Positions 20,783-30,923 of a DNA stretch of 64,000 nt are shown piece by piece (the stretch's first letter is position 1; the number at the start of each line of letters is the position of its first letter). The stretch comes from Heloderma charlesbogerti (taxonomy: Eukaryota > Chordata > Lepidosauria > Squamata > Helodermatidae). The position numbers were made by a program, and so were the translations under genes. The notes under the pieces were generated by a model that searched no databases, had not been told where the DNA came from, and was given only the letters and a program-made list of their open reading frames with translations. The stretch is taken from positions 722,501-786,500 of the forward strand of contig JANEZZ010001491.1 in the NCBI GenBank assembly GCA_026122225.1, read 5' to 3'.

Positions 20783-20985
20783 AAGGGAATATAGCTCAGT
20801 GGTAGGGCACATGCTTTGAATGCAGAAGGTCCCTGGTTCAATCCCCAGCATCTCCAACCAAAAGAATGTCAGGTAGGTGATGACGGGAAAGACCCCTGTT
20901 GAGCCACTGTCAGCCAAAGCAGGAAATACTAGGCTGGATGGACAAATGGTCTGAGTTTGTATAAGGCAGGCTTCCTGTGTTCCAT
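20783..20985 (+). mobile_element. tRNA-Ala-like SINE
   Basis: The head has an A box (TAGCTCAGTGGTAGGGCA), an anticodon-arm-like CATGCTTTGAATGCAG, and a B box (GGTTCAATCC) followed by CCCAGCATCTCC, close to alanine tRNA. The body continues to TAAGGCAGGCTTCCTGTGTTCC. The alanine anticodon is lost, acceptor pairing is poor, and the body is long, so this is a SINE and not a tRNA gene. Pol III internal promoters drive such elements when active. Confidence 0.8.
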
Positions 20986-21179
20986 GAAAGAGACCATCCA
21001 ACTCTGAGTCTTGCAAGACCTGGACCCTGTTCCTCTGCCTGGCTCTCTTCCACCTGGCCTGGGAGGAGGGCGGAGCCCCAACTGACTCCAGTGACAAAGG
21101 CTGCTTCCACTGCTGAAGGTGCATCTGGGAGGGCGTGATTTAGGCTTGGTGGCTGGGGCAACCTGCAGCTCTAGATGAG
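20986..21179. other. Unassigned stretch
   Basis: A GC-richer segment after the SINE with open frames but no recognised motif. Confidence 0.4.
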
Positions 21180-21412
21180 ATACATTATTTTTTATTCCTA
21201 TTGAAATTGTTTTGCATTTCGCTTTTGTTATTAGTGGATTGTTTAATTCTGGTGTATATTTACTGTGAGATCTTTAGCCTATTTGTATGATTCTTTAAAT
21301 GTTGCTATGAATTGTAATTATTAGTTATCTGTAAAGGTTGCTGTATTTTATGTATTTTTCTTAATGTTGTTGCTGTAAGCCATTGTGAGCATTTTTATTT
21401 TTTTTTTGCCAT
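21180..21412 (+). mobile_element. L2-like LINE 3' untranslated region
   Basis: A T-rich stretch ends in TTGTTGCTGTAAGCCATTGT and a T/A tail, resembling the '..GTAAGCCGCCCTGAG..' terminus of L2 LINEs. No coding remnant is visible. Confidence 0.45.
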
Positions 21413-21417
21413 GGAAA

Positions 21418-21446
21418 AGCAGCAGCAGCAGCAGCAGAAGAAGAAC
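21418..21446 (+). repeat. (AGC)n/(AGA)n trinucleotide repeat
   Basis: About six AGC units followed by AGA units, in untranslated sequence. Confidence 0.9.
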
Positions 21447-21794
21447 TGAACCGCAATCCAGATCTGGCATGTATATCTGGTGAAGCCTCAGACTAGAAGT
21501 GCAGCAGTAAGAGGGTACTGCTCTGTCGACTGACCTCAGGGCTGGCCAATCCAAAGGCTTCTAACTGCTGGCCAATCATGAGGACAGCTCTTAAAACAGG
21601 AGTGGGGAATTTTTTGCTGGTCAAAGTCCACATTACCTCAATTAAAACCTCACAGGATCTGCATCCAACACAGAGTAGGGCCAGAGCATGAACTAAGAGG
21701 GGTGGGGTTATGTATGTGACTCTTAGCTTTGTTCGGTATACTAGATGGTACGCATACACATATTATACACAGTACAGAGAGACACACACAGTTC

Positions 21795-22112
21795 TGTTCG
21801 CACCTAGCGACAACCCAGAGTATGAGTTGAGTATGGGTGGTTGTTGAATCATGGGTTGTTGTGAAGTTTTGGGTTGTCATTACGCATAAACCCTGCACTA
21901 TGCTTTAACTATGGGCTGTTAATATGAAAAACTCACGAAGAGAACCCATGGTTTGTTGTTTGGTTGTGAACTCTAGGTTATTTGTGGTTAACAACCCATA
22001 GTTAAACTATAATGCAGGGATCGCATGTGATGACAACCCACAATTCTTATCAACCCACGATTCAATGTCAACCCATACTCTGGGTTGTCATTACATGCAA
22101 ACCAGGCTAAAG
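21795..22112. mobile_element. Fold-back element with about 150-bp arms
   Basis: The left half (GTTCGCACCTAGCGACAACC, GAATCATGGGTTGTTGTGAA, CACTATGCTTTAACTATGGG) is mirrored by the right half (AACCCATAGTTAAACTATAA, GACAACCCACAATTCTTATC, GGGTTGTCATTACATGCAAAC). The axis lies near 21955. No coding sequence. It shares the GTTYRCAY.TA..GACAACCC end with other fold-back copies in the window. Confidence 0.8.
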
Positions 22113-22779
22113 ACACACACAGACACACCAGTACACAAGTACTAAAAGAAACCCATCAAATTTGGCTTTAGGCTAAAAGTGTCCCCAAAGCAATAAACCA
22201 ATTTCAGAATATCTCCTTAGCATGCCTGATCTTTGGCTGTTATCAAATGTTTAGTGCTGATCAGTATAACTCTTCAGAAACACTAATACTCCCCGCCCTC
22301 ACACACACACACACACACTCTGCCCCACAGGCAGACACACAATGTTCCTTTATTCTGGCACTGTTAATTCCAATGTAAAAGGTTACGATTAGCTATACTA
22401 TTATTTATATAGCAGTAGAAGTTTAAATTGTACCAAGTCTGTAAACAATTCACCCTCTCACTGTGCTGGAATGTCTGCACAACAGAATTTCATAGGGGAA
22501 CAATATTGCAATAAATGTCAACATTGTGTAGGAGAAAAGGACTGTCATCCTTTTACTGAACTGTGTGTGTATGTGTGTGTGGGGGGGATGAAATATGTTT
22601 CAGATAAGTGTGTAAATATGAGGATCTGCCAGAAAGAATATTCATTTCTGCATTTTCATTATTTACAAAACCCCAAAGATACATCCTTCTCTCTCTCTCT
22701 CTCTCTGTGTGTTTCTTTTCTTCCCCCTCTTTTTGGAAATAATTGCTTGCAAGATGAGAGCTAACACACAATCTCAAGT
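22113..22779. other. Intergenic stretch with simple repeats
   Basis: CA run at 22301-22318, GT run near 22563-22582 and TC run at 22689-22707. The rest is AT-rich and unclassified. Confidence 0.5.
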
Positions 22780-23160
22780 TGTAGTAAAGGTAATTGCGGC
22801 ACTTACTGCTCCTGTCATCTTGATGTATTACTATGTATCAAAGGTCACCGTTTTGTAGTCATACATTATCAAATTTGAAAGAGCAATATTTGATTCTGAT
22901 CAGCTTTTAAACTGCCCGCAGTGTACCTGAAACAAATAGAGGGCTCTCTAGCTTTAAGCGGTGGGGCGTGGGAGGGGGTTGGGGGAGATAAAGCGATGTT
23001 TCGGAAGCTGAGGGGTCAACGAGCCGGCTTGACAGGGTTAGATGTCAGTACTATGAATCTAATACAATGCATTGCAGTGATCACAAGCTGAAGTGGCTAT
23101 ACTAATGAAAATAAAACCACCTGAAAAATGACATGGGGCAGTACCTAGTGGACAATAATG
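22780..23160. other. Repeat-poor block, candidate conserved non-coding element
   Basis: It has no recognised repeat and no coding potential. It contains CAAAGGTCACCG (nuclear-receptor-like half-site), ATTATCAAATTTGAAA and AATGAAAATAAAACC. These are sequence coincidences until tested. It lies about 15 kb beyond the inferred LNPK 3' end. Confidence 0.3.
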
Positions 23161-23868
23161 TAGAAATAAGGACATAAATCACCATTTAGAGACAATAAGC
23201 CTATAATAGCTCACCTGAAATGTTTACACCTTCTACTGATAAGCTATCCCAGGACAAAAGTCTACAGTCTTCCAATTTTGTACCCTTGTACGAAGATGCA
23301 ATCCTCAACATAAAAGGAAGTAATCGAAGCAAGATCACACACTCCCCTGACTGGCCACGCACTCTCCCCTGCCTACAAGTTAACAGACTTATTCCATCTT
23401 GACCCTGGAGGATAGCGAGTTGCTCATGCCATGATTCAACAGCCTTGCTCTATAGATCAACTGGGCTTATCGGGATCTATAGAAGACCAAAGAACTTCAG
23501 TTCTTGTGTGCCAAAGCAGAAACAGTGATGATGGCAAAGGCAGGCAATGTTTACTTATAGCATAAAACATGTGTATCTCAGCTTTCAGCCCCACCTGCCT
23601 CCCCCCCCAGGTGGCACATCATCGCAAATAAATAAATAAATAAATAAATAACAACAACAACAATGAAGTAGAATTTAAAAAAACAAACCCAGAGCCATTC
23701 ATACAGAACTCACAGCACCAAGGAAAACAAAAGTTAATCGAGTCCAAAGGCCTGACAAAAAGGAAAAGTCTGATCAGAATGCTGAAAAGTGAACAAAGAG
23801 AGGGCTAACCAACCAGGCATCCTGGGCACTGGGGTGAAAAAGGTTCCAGCATGTTGGACCTCTGATGG
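23161..23868. other. Intergenic stretch with (AAAT)n and (CAA)n
   Basis: An AATA run then CAA units lies at 23625-23662. No gene or family was recognised. Confidence 0.45.
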
Positions 23869-23977
23869 CAACAGGGATGTGGAGCCAGCCTTGGATGAAG
23901 AATTCAGTGGGTGGGCTCATGTGGGAGAAGATGGTCTTTCACATAGGCTCCACACCACTAATGGCTCCTTCTTATGT
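23869..23977 (-). repeat. Left arm of a 109-bp inverted pair (98% identity)
   Basis: It is the reverse complement of 26640-26748 with two mismatches in 109 bases, both near 23947. The right arm runs directly into an L2 coding remnant, so this may be an L2 piece in the opposite orientation. Homology ends sharply at both sides. Confidence 0.85.
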
Positions 23978-24370
23978 TAAACTGGCAAGAGGAGCTCCTA
24001 CAGTGTGGCTCCTTATCACACTACCAGGGCAACATGGGAAGCCCTGTGTCATGTGAGATGAATCCACACTGTGGTTCCTTTCCATTCCAGAAATGACCAT
24101 TCTTCTGTGGAAAGGAGCCACGGTCTGGATTCCTTCCATGTAGCCTGGGACTTGTCACCCCAGCGTTGTAGGACAAAGCTCCCACACCTCCAGTGCAATG
24201 AACCACCTAAAAGCTTTATTATATTAAGCAGTACATAGGTTTTATTATTAAATAGATAAATGTAGGAAGGATTTTTTAGATGCTATTTGGCTTGACTGAA
24301 GGCCATTGGGGGAGAATAGTTACCAGGAAAAGAATTCACATGATGTAACACTTTATGGTCCTTGTAAATG

Positions 24371-24376
<6 letters not shown>
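23978..24376. other. Unassigned stretch
   Basis: Contains no recognised gene. GTGGCTCCTTATCAC and several AGGAGCCAC-like copies hint at an old palindromic element (about 24000-24125). Confidence 0.35.
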
Positions 24377-24405
<29 letters not shown>

Positions 24406-24424
24406 CTAGCTATCATCTATCTAT
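24377..24424 (+). repeat. (CT)n and (CTAT)n microsatellite
   Basis: A CT run of about 13 units followed by CTAT-like units. Confidence 0.9.
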
Positions 24425-24560
24425 CTAATTAGTGGTATTGAGAAATTTGGTCAATTTGGAAAAGAGTTGACACATATACACAAAACCTGTCTTACTGTCT
24501 TTCTGCTTTCCCCACCCACGCACATATTCCTTTTCAAGCAGTGGGGTTCAGTAGATAGAG

Positions 24561-24938
24561 CAGGGGTGGGCAAGCTTTAGGCTTATGCGATCTGCTTTGT
24601 TTTTCACTGGAACCCTGAAGTCCACCAGCTAAAGCCACATGCAAAACAGTGGCTCAGGAAAGCAGACATAAAATTGGTTGGCATGGTGCCCGTGAGCCCA
24701 TGCTCAGTCCAGGAATTTGTTTTCAGCACCAGAACTGGAGTTTCATGCACACTTTCGACATGCAAATCTACTCCTGTTTTCCCCCAAGCTTTCTTGATTT
24801 CAGCAGCCTAATTTAGGAGGAAAATAAGGTGTTGTTGTTGCGATTGTTAACCACTGAGAGTGAGAAATCCATATTGATCTATAGCAAATCACCTGGGAAT
24901 GTACCAGTAGATCCCAATGTACCCTTTGCACACCCCTG
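24561..24938. mobile_element. Non-autonomous hAT-like element with 7/8 TSD
   Basis: The termini CAGGGGTGGGCAA and TTGCACACCCCTG are near-perfect inverted repeats of the CAGGGGTG type common in hAT elements. Flanks AGATAGAG (24553-24560) and ACATAGAG (24939-24946) match at 7 of 8 positions. The interior shares TTTCAGCAGCCTAATT and CCAGTAGATCCCAAT with 27226-27600. No transposase. Confidence 0.8.
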
Positions 24939-24946
24939 ACATAGAG

Positions 24947-26041
24947 TGCTCAATCACAGATGAAATTGGACAAGGCACTGCCTCATTTTTTCCATGTGTA
25001 AAATGGGAACAGCAAGCAACTTAAGGGGTGTTGCAAGAGTACAATGGAATGAAGCATGCTTTCAGTAGGAAAAGTGCTACTTTTATCCATATTAACTGAA
25101 CACATTCATACTGGTCTCTTTACATAAAATGGAATCACCCTGTTCTGGTTGTAACAATATCACAAAACAGAATCGTTCCAAAGCCATGTGCTGCAATGGG
25201 TCAGATAGAAAAGAATCCACTTTTATGGTCCCTACTAGTCCCACAGCCTTCCAGGTAGACACGCCTCACCAATAAATGCTAGCAGCTAATCATGCTAGCA
25301 GTTTTCTTCTAGCAGCACAATCCTAGGCGTGCTTACTCAGAAGTAAGTTCCACTGCATTCAGTGGACTTACTCCCAGACCCAGCAAATGTGTATAGGAGG
25401 ACAGCCTATATCACATAACAAGTGGCTCAAAGGGCCAGTTCACGCATGCAAGTAGATGCAGGATGGATTTTTATGTGAGGAGCCTCAGCCTTCAGACATG
25501 CAATTCCTCCCAACGCAGTCTGAAGTGGTACAATCCATCATGAGCTGCACCGCATGATTCTCCTGATCATGCAGTGTTGTTCTCATTCTACACTCCTCAC
25601 ATACCACTAACGGCACTGACTGTAACAGCAGACTATTATATGCAATTATAGCGACAACTCAGGCTTAGAGTCTAAGCAGTTGGCCATGGGGCATCACAAC
25701 ACCAACCATTTTAACACCCGGTCCAAAATCTGCACACATCGCACCAGCCAAGTTCTTAATTTGCACAAATGCAGTGATGTCTTTTCTCGCCTACCTCTGA
25801 TCAACTTTCCCAGCACTGTGGGCTAAATCAAGTACCATAATAGTAATGATGATGATGACAATGATGGGGTGGAATGAAATGAAATGAAAAATAATATAAA
25901 ACACTAATACTTTATTGCCCTAGTTCCCTTCAGTCCCTTTCTTACATTCATCTGCATTTAAAACTGCTCTTGGTGCCTTAGCCATTCACAAGTCCCAGGT
26001 ACCAATTGTGCAGTTTTTCCCTGGGGCATTCAGGGGGCTGT
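24947..26041. other. Intergenic stretch with a degenerate short repeat
   Basis: 25308-25400 (CACAATCCTAGGCGTGCTTA, then GGACTTACTC) belongs to a family of '..GCAATCCTA..ACTTACT..' elements also glimpsed at 27755-27815 and 28900-28965. The rest is unclassified. Confidence 0.4.
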
Positions 26042-26351
26042 GCTAGAGCCTGAGCATGCTCCAGATCCCCTTGCTAGAGCCTGAGCATGCTCCAGATCCC
26101 CTTGCTAGAGCCTGAGCATTCTCCAGATCCCCCTGCTAGAGCCTGAGCATGCTCCAGATCCCCTTGCTAGAGCCTGAGCATGCTCCAGATCCCCTTGCTA
26201 GAGCCTGAGCATGCTCCAGATCCCCTTGCTAGAGCCTGAGCATGCTCCAGATCCCCTTGCTAGAGCCTGAGCATGCTCCAGATCCCCTTGCTAGAGCCTG
26301 AGCATGCTCCAGATCCCCTTGCTAGAGCCTGAGCATGCTCCAGATCCCCTT
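26042..26351 (+). repeat. 31-bp minisatellite, exactly 10 units
   Basis: The unit starts GCTAGAGCCTGAGCATGCTC and ends CAGATCCCCTT. Ten tandem units fill exactly 310 bp. Unit 3 differs at three positions (CATTCTCC, and CCCCCT at its end); the others are essentially identical, so expansion is recent. Each normal unit contains the palindrome GAGCATGCTC. There are no spacers, so it is not a CRISPR-like array. Confidence 0.97.
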
Positions 26352-26561
26352 GCTCCACCAGAGAGAATTCAGCATGTCTTGGCGCTGCAGCTTTCCATCT
26401 CGAACTGCATAGCCCAGTTGCAAGTAGCAGCAACAACAGGTACTCTAGCTAGCCCTCTTGTGATCAAGGGAAGAAAAGGGGCATTTCCTTGGTCCTATTC
26501 AAGGACTGGGCCCCTCAAAGATATTCCAGGTCACCTTTCCAAATGTTCTGGTTATGTTTCC

Positions 26562-26574
26562 TTTTCTTTCTTTT

Positions 26575-26606
<32 letters not shown>
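26562..26606 (+). repeat. (TTTC)n microsatellite
   Basis: About ten TTTC units. Antisense translation is an artefactual run of KE. Confidence 0.95.
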
Positions 26607-26639
26607 GTCAGTCACTCCTCTGCATCCCACCAGTGCGAG

Positions 26640-27075
26640 ACATAAGAAGGAGCCATTAGTGGTGTGGGGGCTATGTGAAAGACCATCTTCTCCCACATGA
26701 GCCCACCCACTGAATTCTTCATCCAAGGCTGGCTCCACATCCCTGTTGGGAGAGGGCCTTCTCTGCTGTAGCACCCCGGTTGTGGAATGCCCTCCCCTTG
26801 GAGTCCCGATTAGTGCAGACATTAGTTTTGTTTCGGCGCCAAGTTAAAACATGGCTTTTCACCAATGCCTCTGAGGGCTAATTGAATTCCCTAAAGTTGC
26901 ACACTGTTTTAACTGTTTTATTGTTTTAGATTTTCTAATTGGTATTAGCTTGTTTAATGGTTTAATATGCTTTTAGCTGTTTAAATTATTCATTATTTTA
27001 TACTGTTTAATTTGATTTTATCTGTACACTGCCCTGAGATCTTAATGATCTCAGTGTGCTACCCAGTTTTACCCT
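26640..27075 (+). mobile_element. L2-type LINE 3' end with intact ORF terminus
   Basis: From 26750 the frame reads ERAFSAVAPRLWNALPLESR, continuing through LFRRQVKTWLFTN to a TAA stop near 26881. This is the C-terminal signature of L2 LINEs and matches the phrase in the big L2 at 57.5-60.2 kb. A T-rich 3' UTR follows, ending CTGCCCTGAGATCTTAATGA. The upstream 109 bases are the right arm of the inverted pair. It is a 5'-truncated dead copy. Confidence 0.85.
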
Positions 27076-27225
27076 TATTCTACCCAGTTGCTCAGTAACA
27101 TGTCACTAGGTCTTTGCTTTTAGTGCTCTGACCAATGAATGCACAGACTTCACTAGGAAGCCTGATTAGCATTTGGCACTTATACTATTTATTAAAATGT
27201 AATTGTATTTAAATTATTTAATAAC

Positions 27226-27600
27226 TCAGGAGTGGTCAGACTTCAGATGTTGGATTTACTTTGGGGTTTTTTTTACTAGACCCCTGAGAGCCACTGACTA
27301 GAGACAGATGCAAAAGATGTACATTTAGAATTGAAGAATGGGGTGCCTCTGAGCATATTCTGAGCCTAGGAATTCTGGTACATATTCAGTACCAGAACTG
27401 TACTGAGCTCACAGTTTGTTCACAGAAAACTCCACTCCTGTTTACCCCAAGCGTCTTTAATTTCAGCAGCCTAATTGAGGGGATGGGAGTCAGGGGTGGA
27501 ATCATGTTGTTCTTGCTATTGTTAAACAACTGGGATTTGCTGTTCTGCTCCAAATCACCCAGAGATCTACCAGTAGATCCCAATCTATCTCTGCCCATTT
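27226..27600. mobile_element. Second copy of the 24561 hAT-like family
   Basis: It shares ATTTCAGCAGCCTAATT, TGTTAAACAACTG and CTACCAGTAGATCCCAATCT with the 24561-24938 copy. Ends are decayed (CTCAGGAGTGGTCAG and CTCTGCCCATTTC) and no clear TSD was seen. Confidence 0.6.
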
Positions 27601-27687
27601 CTATAATAAATGAACCTTAAACATGTCAGACAACTTGTACTTCAAATTTGCTTTATATTTATTTACAATTCCTTTCCCCGATATAAC

Positions 27688-27689
<2 letters not shown>

Positions 27690-27723
<34 letters not shown>
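27690..27723 (+). repeat. (CA)n microsatellite
   Basis: An uninterrupted CA run of about 17 units. Confidence 0.95.
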
Positions 27724-27725
<2 letters not shown>

Positions 27726-28147
27726 GTCTAGCTACAGGCCCAGTCAGAGCATGGAGATATACAATGAGTTCAGTGGGGCTAATTCCTAGGTAAGCGGGCA
27801 TAGGATTGCAGCTTAAATCTTAGATACGTTTACAAATTACGTCTTCGGTCTATTATTGACCAAGGAGACAAAAAGGCAAAGCCACAATGCATTGCATCCT
27901 AGCAAGAGCAGCTCTGTTTCCTCTCAACCGTCAAATTTACCTGCGCTTTCAGGTTCAGCTTTTCATAAGAAGTAGTTTGTACAGTGAACCGATTGCCTGG
28001 ATAGGAGAGGATCTGGCAAAATCTCTGTCGCTGGAGTAATTTAAGAGCTGGCTAGATAAGCATTTGGTTGGAGCTGTAGGTGGACTCAGCTCATTGAACA
28101 GGAACAATTGACTTGAGGGTCTCCTTGGGTATATTCAAAGATATCTA

Positions 28148-28370
28148 TTAATGACCCTGTTCACATGTCACTGCTATGAATGAGCTAGGGCAAGTGAGCA
28201 TACTGGCTCCCGCTTGCCCTCCCTTTCATGCAGAATTGAACAACCCAAGGATGCTCCGTCCCTGGGTTGTTGTTCGTGACATCTGAACACAGAATTATGG
28301 GTTGTTGGGGAGGAACAACCCAGACTTGTAACCCGAGAACAAACCATGGGTTTGGTTTGGCTCTGTGAGT
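28148..28370. mobile_element. Fold-back family member, decayed
   Basis: GAACAACCCAAGG and CCCTGGGTTGTTGTTCGTGA are inverted, as are TTATGGGTTGTTGGGGAGG and AACAACCCAGAC. GTTCACATGTCAC at the left end recalls other members. Confidence 0.5.
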
Positions 28371-28720
28371 GTGTTTGCTTTAACATAGGGGAACATTTTA
28401 AACAGTGATCTGTGATTCTCATCTGCAGCTTGAAGTGGTTATATCCATTCTACCACCCTTTGGCCCATTCTGATGTTACCTTTGCAGCCTGGAAGGCAAT
28501 ACAGCCATGCCTTCCTTTCCACAGTGCTCAGAAAGCATGAAAAGCCTTGGGCCATGGGGCAAATGGGAACTTTCCCAGCACTGTCCCAATTTCTAGGAGG
28601 AATGATTCTAGGGCAGGGGGGGAAAGGCCACAGTTTGCACTCCTCCCAAGTGCCTGGGGCTTGATGTTACTTTTGCAGGGCAGAAAGGGAGCCATTCTAT
28701 AGTAGCCCCATGCTGTGATG
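28371..28720. other. Unassigned stretch
   Basis: No gene or recognised family. Antisense open frames across 28528-28931 overlap the neighbouring MITE and are not genes. Confidence 0.45.
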
Positions 28721-28831
28721 GAGCCTTCCCCAGCCTGGTGCCAGCTAGATGTTTTGGACTGCTGGTTTGGGGGGGGGGTGATGGCAACTGTAGTCCAAAA
28801 CATCTGGAGGGAACCAAATTGAGGAAGGCTG
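28721..28831. mobile_element. Palindromic hAT-like MITE with 6/8 TSD
   Basis: Left CCTTCCCCAGCCTGGTGCCA is mirrored by the right end CCAAATTGAGGAAGGCTG; inner arms are AGATGTTTTGGACT and AGTCCAAAACATCT. Flanks CTGTGATG and CTGTAAGG match at 6 of 8 positions. Confidence 0.75.
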
Positions 28832-29689
28832 CTGTAAGGTAATTCAAAGAGGGACTCTGCCATTCACTGAACTTTTTCCAGATTGCAAATCCTGTTGGCT
28901 GGAATTCTACACACACGTATATGGGGATCAATAGGACTTACTTCCGCATAGACATGCATAGGGTGGCCCTGATTGAACAAATGGGGCAGAAAAAAACAGG
29001 AAAGAAAAGAAGCAGGAGAGGAGGACAACAGTTTATGGGGAGAGAGAGAGAGCGAGAGAGTGAGAGAGAGAGCGCTAATCCACTGTTTTGGTTTCATCAC
29101 AGAATTGAGATCTGAGCACTACATAAAAAGTGTTTCCTTTCCTGCTTTTCTGTTATATAACCTCTAGGTGACACTGTGGTATAGTGGAATAGTGCAATTA
29201 CACAACTGGAAAAAGCATTTTCTTTCACTTTCACAAACAATACCACATTTTCCTTCCCCTAAAAAAAACCTCCCCCAAAGTGTTGTTTAACAACAGAAGC
29301 AAAACTGGAGGGTCATGTCATCATCTAAAGAACTCCTAAACAACCTTGAGTAGGAAATGATAAACACACAATAAACGCCTTGGGTAGAAAAGCTCACAGA
29401 AATCTCTGGCGATATAGTACAGCCTGTACAGCATAAATATGTTACAGATATCTACATCTCAATTTTGTGTGGTGTGGGAGGGGGAGAGACAGAGAGATGT
29501 ATTTTTGTCTCAACTCTTCCTCTTCCAAGTCTCCCTCTTTATTCAGAGACATCACCAAAATGTTTGGCCACTGCAAGTCAAACACCTGTTAATTGACCTG
29601 TGTGACATGTGTGGACTTCAGCCAGCTGCTGTTAGGCAGATCTCTGTCACCTCATCCATTTGTAGAACAGCTGGCACAGTTCAAATGTG
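28832..29689. other. Intergenic stretch with (GA)n
   Basis: A GA run lies at 29041-29069. 28900-28965 is a small '..CTTACTTCCGCATAGACATG..' repeat fragment. No gene recognised. Confidence 0.45.
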
Positions 29690-29773
29690 AGAGACCCTAG
29701 AAATAGAATGATCAAAAGCTTTCATGGACCAGAATCTACATCATCAGATGCATGAAGTATCATTCTCCATTAG

Positions 29774-29808
<35 letters not shown>

Positions 29809-30165
29809 CACATACATGTACACACACACAATTATATATTTAAATAGACATAGGCTAAGAGGAAAAAATGGTAAACAATGAAGTATTGTTTTTATTTGTT
29901 GTGAACTGCCTAGCCTAGAACCATTTGCTTGGAGGAAGATATGCAAATATATATTTAAAGAATCCAAACACTGGGTCCACATTCTTTTCTCTATTGCCAT
30001 GCATGTACACCTAACAACTTAGGATAACACTTCAAACATTTGATGAAGTAGACCTAGGTCCACAAAAGCTTAGGCCAGAATAAATTTGTTAGTCTTTACG
30101 ATTCCACAAGATTGTTGGCTGTATTTGTTGCAACAGACCAACACAGCTACCCCTCTGGAAGCCCA
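29690..30165 (+). repeat. Dispersed repeat ('GATGAAGTAGACC..AAAGCTTAGGCC' type)
   Basis: TTGATGAAGTAGACCTAGGT, ACAAAAGCTTAGG, AATAAATTTGTTAGTCTTTA and CAGACCAACACAGCTACC occur in the order known from a widespread reptilian repeat. A second degenerate start (AAAGCTTTCATGGACCAGAA) lies near 29715. I do not know its class with certainty. Confidence 0.5.
29776..29806 (+). repeat. (GT)n microsatellite
   Basis: A GT run of about 15 units within the dispersed repeat. Confidence 0.95.
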
Positions 30166-30690
30166 TCACCATTTAGCACTTATTCATATGGGCTGCAATC
30201 CTGCATGATTCCACATGCAGCCCCATTTGCTTAATCAGATTTATGCATTAAGTACTGGGTGCCATTTCACACTTTAGTAAACCTATGGAAATAAAGAGAT
30301 CATCACTCTCACTTGAACACAGGCTGGCCATCTTTTAATCTGGCAGAGTATAAACAGCCTGCAACTATTCGTGGGGCAGAATGAGAAGGCAATCTATGGG
30401 CTCATTGTGAACCCAGAATAATCAACCAGTTGCATCATTTTAATGATTTTAATTTAATTTAATTATTATGAAGTTGAACAACAGGACACCAGATGATGAA
30501 ATGGCCATTATAACCCCTAATTAACCTACACAGAAATTTCAGGTTTTCAGAGTGTGAATGGTTAACAAAGTGGCATAACTATGGATTATATTTCTAAAAG
30601 CTAGTTACCTCTATAACATTGGACCATACTTTTTGTTGCCTCCAAAAGCGCCACCTCTGCAAATGTAAAGTAAACAATCTATTCCCCTCT
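30166..30690. other. Unassigned stretch
   Basis: AT-rich, no recognised gene, element or simple repeat. Confidence 0.4.
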
Positions 30691-30698
30691 CTGTATGC

Positions 30699-30834
30699 CA
30701 GCTTTTCCCGGCCTGGTGCCCTCCAGTTGTTTTGGACTGCAATTTCCAGCATTCCTGGCCATTGGGCATGTTGGCTAGGGCTGATGGGAACTGAAGTTCA
30801 AACAGGTTGGAAGGCACCAGATTGGGGAAGGCTG
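30699..30834. mobile_element. Palindromic hAT-like MITE with 7/8 TSD
   Basis: Begins CAGCTTTTCCCGGCCTGGTG and ends GCACCAGATTGGGGAAGGCTG-like, with inverted arms. Flanks CTGTATGC (30691-30698) and CTGTGTGC (30835-30842) match at 7 of 8 positions. This is the best-preserved target duplication of the family and supports a hAT origin. Confidence 0.85.
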
Positions 30835-30874
30835 CTGTGTGCAGCAATGGAGCCACAGAGCTCTGGACATGTTC

Positions 30875-30916
30875 TATTATTATTATCATCGTCATCATCA
30901 TTGTCATCATTATTAC
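30875..30916 (+). repeat. (ATT)n/(ATC)n trinucleotide repeat
   Basis: Interrupted ATT and ATC units, giving artefactual Y, H and I runs in translation. Confidence 0.85.
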
Positions 30917-30923
30917 ATTAAGG

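Noticed and set aside
20783..20852. Possible tRNA-Ala gene
   Set aside because: Anticodon loop altered, acceptor stem poor, and SINE body attached; a tRNA-derived SINE.
24000..24130. Possible palindromic element with AGGAGCCAC arms
   Set aside because: The arms are short and imperfect and no second copy was found in the window.
26042..26351. CRISPR-like array
   Set aside because: 31-bp units are strictly tandem without unique spacers, in vertebrate DNA; a minisatellite.
26499..26822. 107-codon antisense frame with KE run
   Set aside because: Spans a TTTC microsatellite and an L2 remnant read backwards.
28528..28931. Two antisense frames of over 100 codons
   Set aside because: They run through a palindromic MITE in different frames; no motif.
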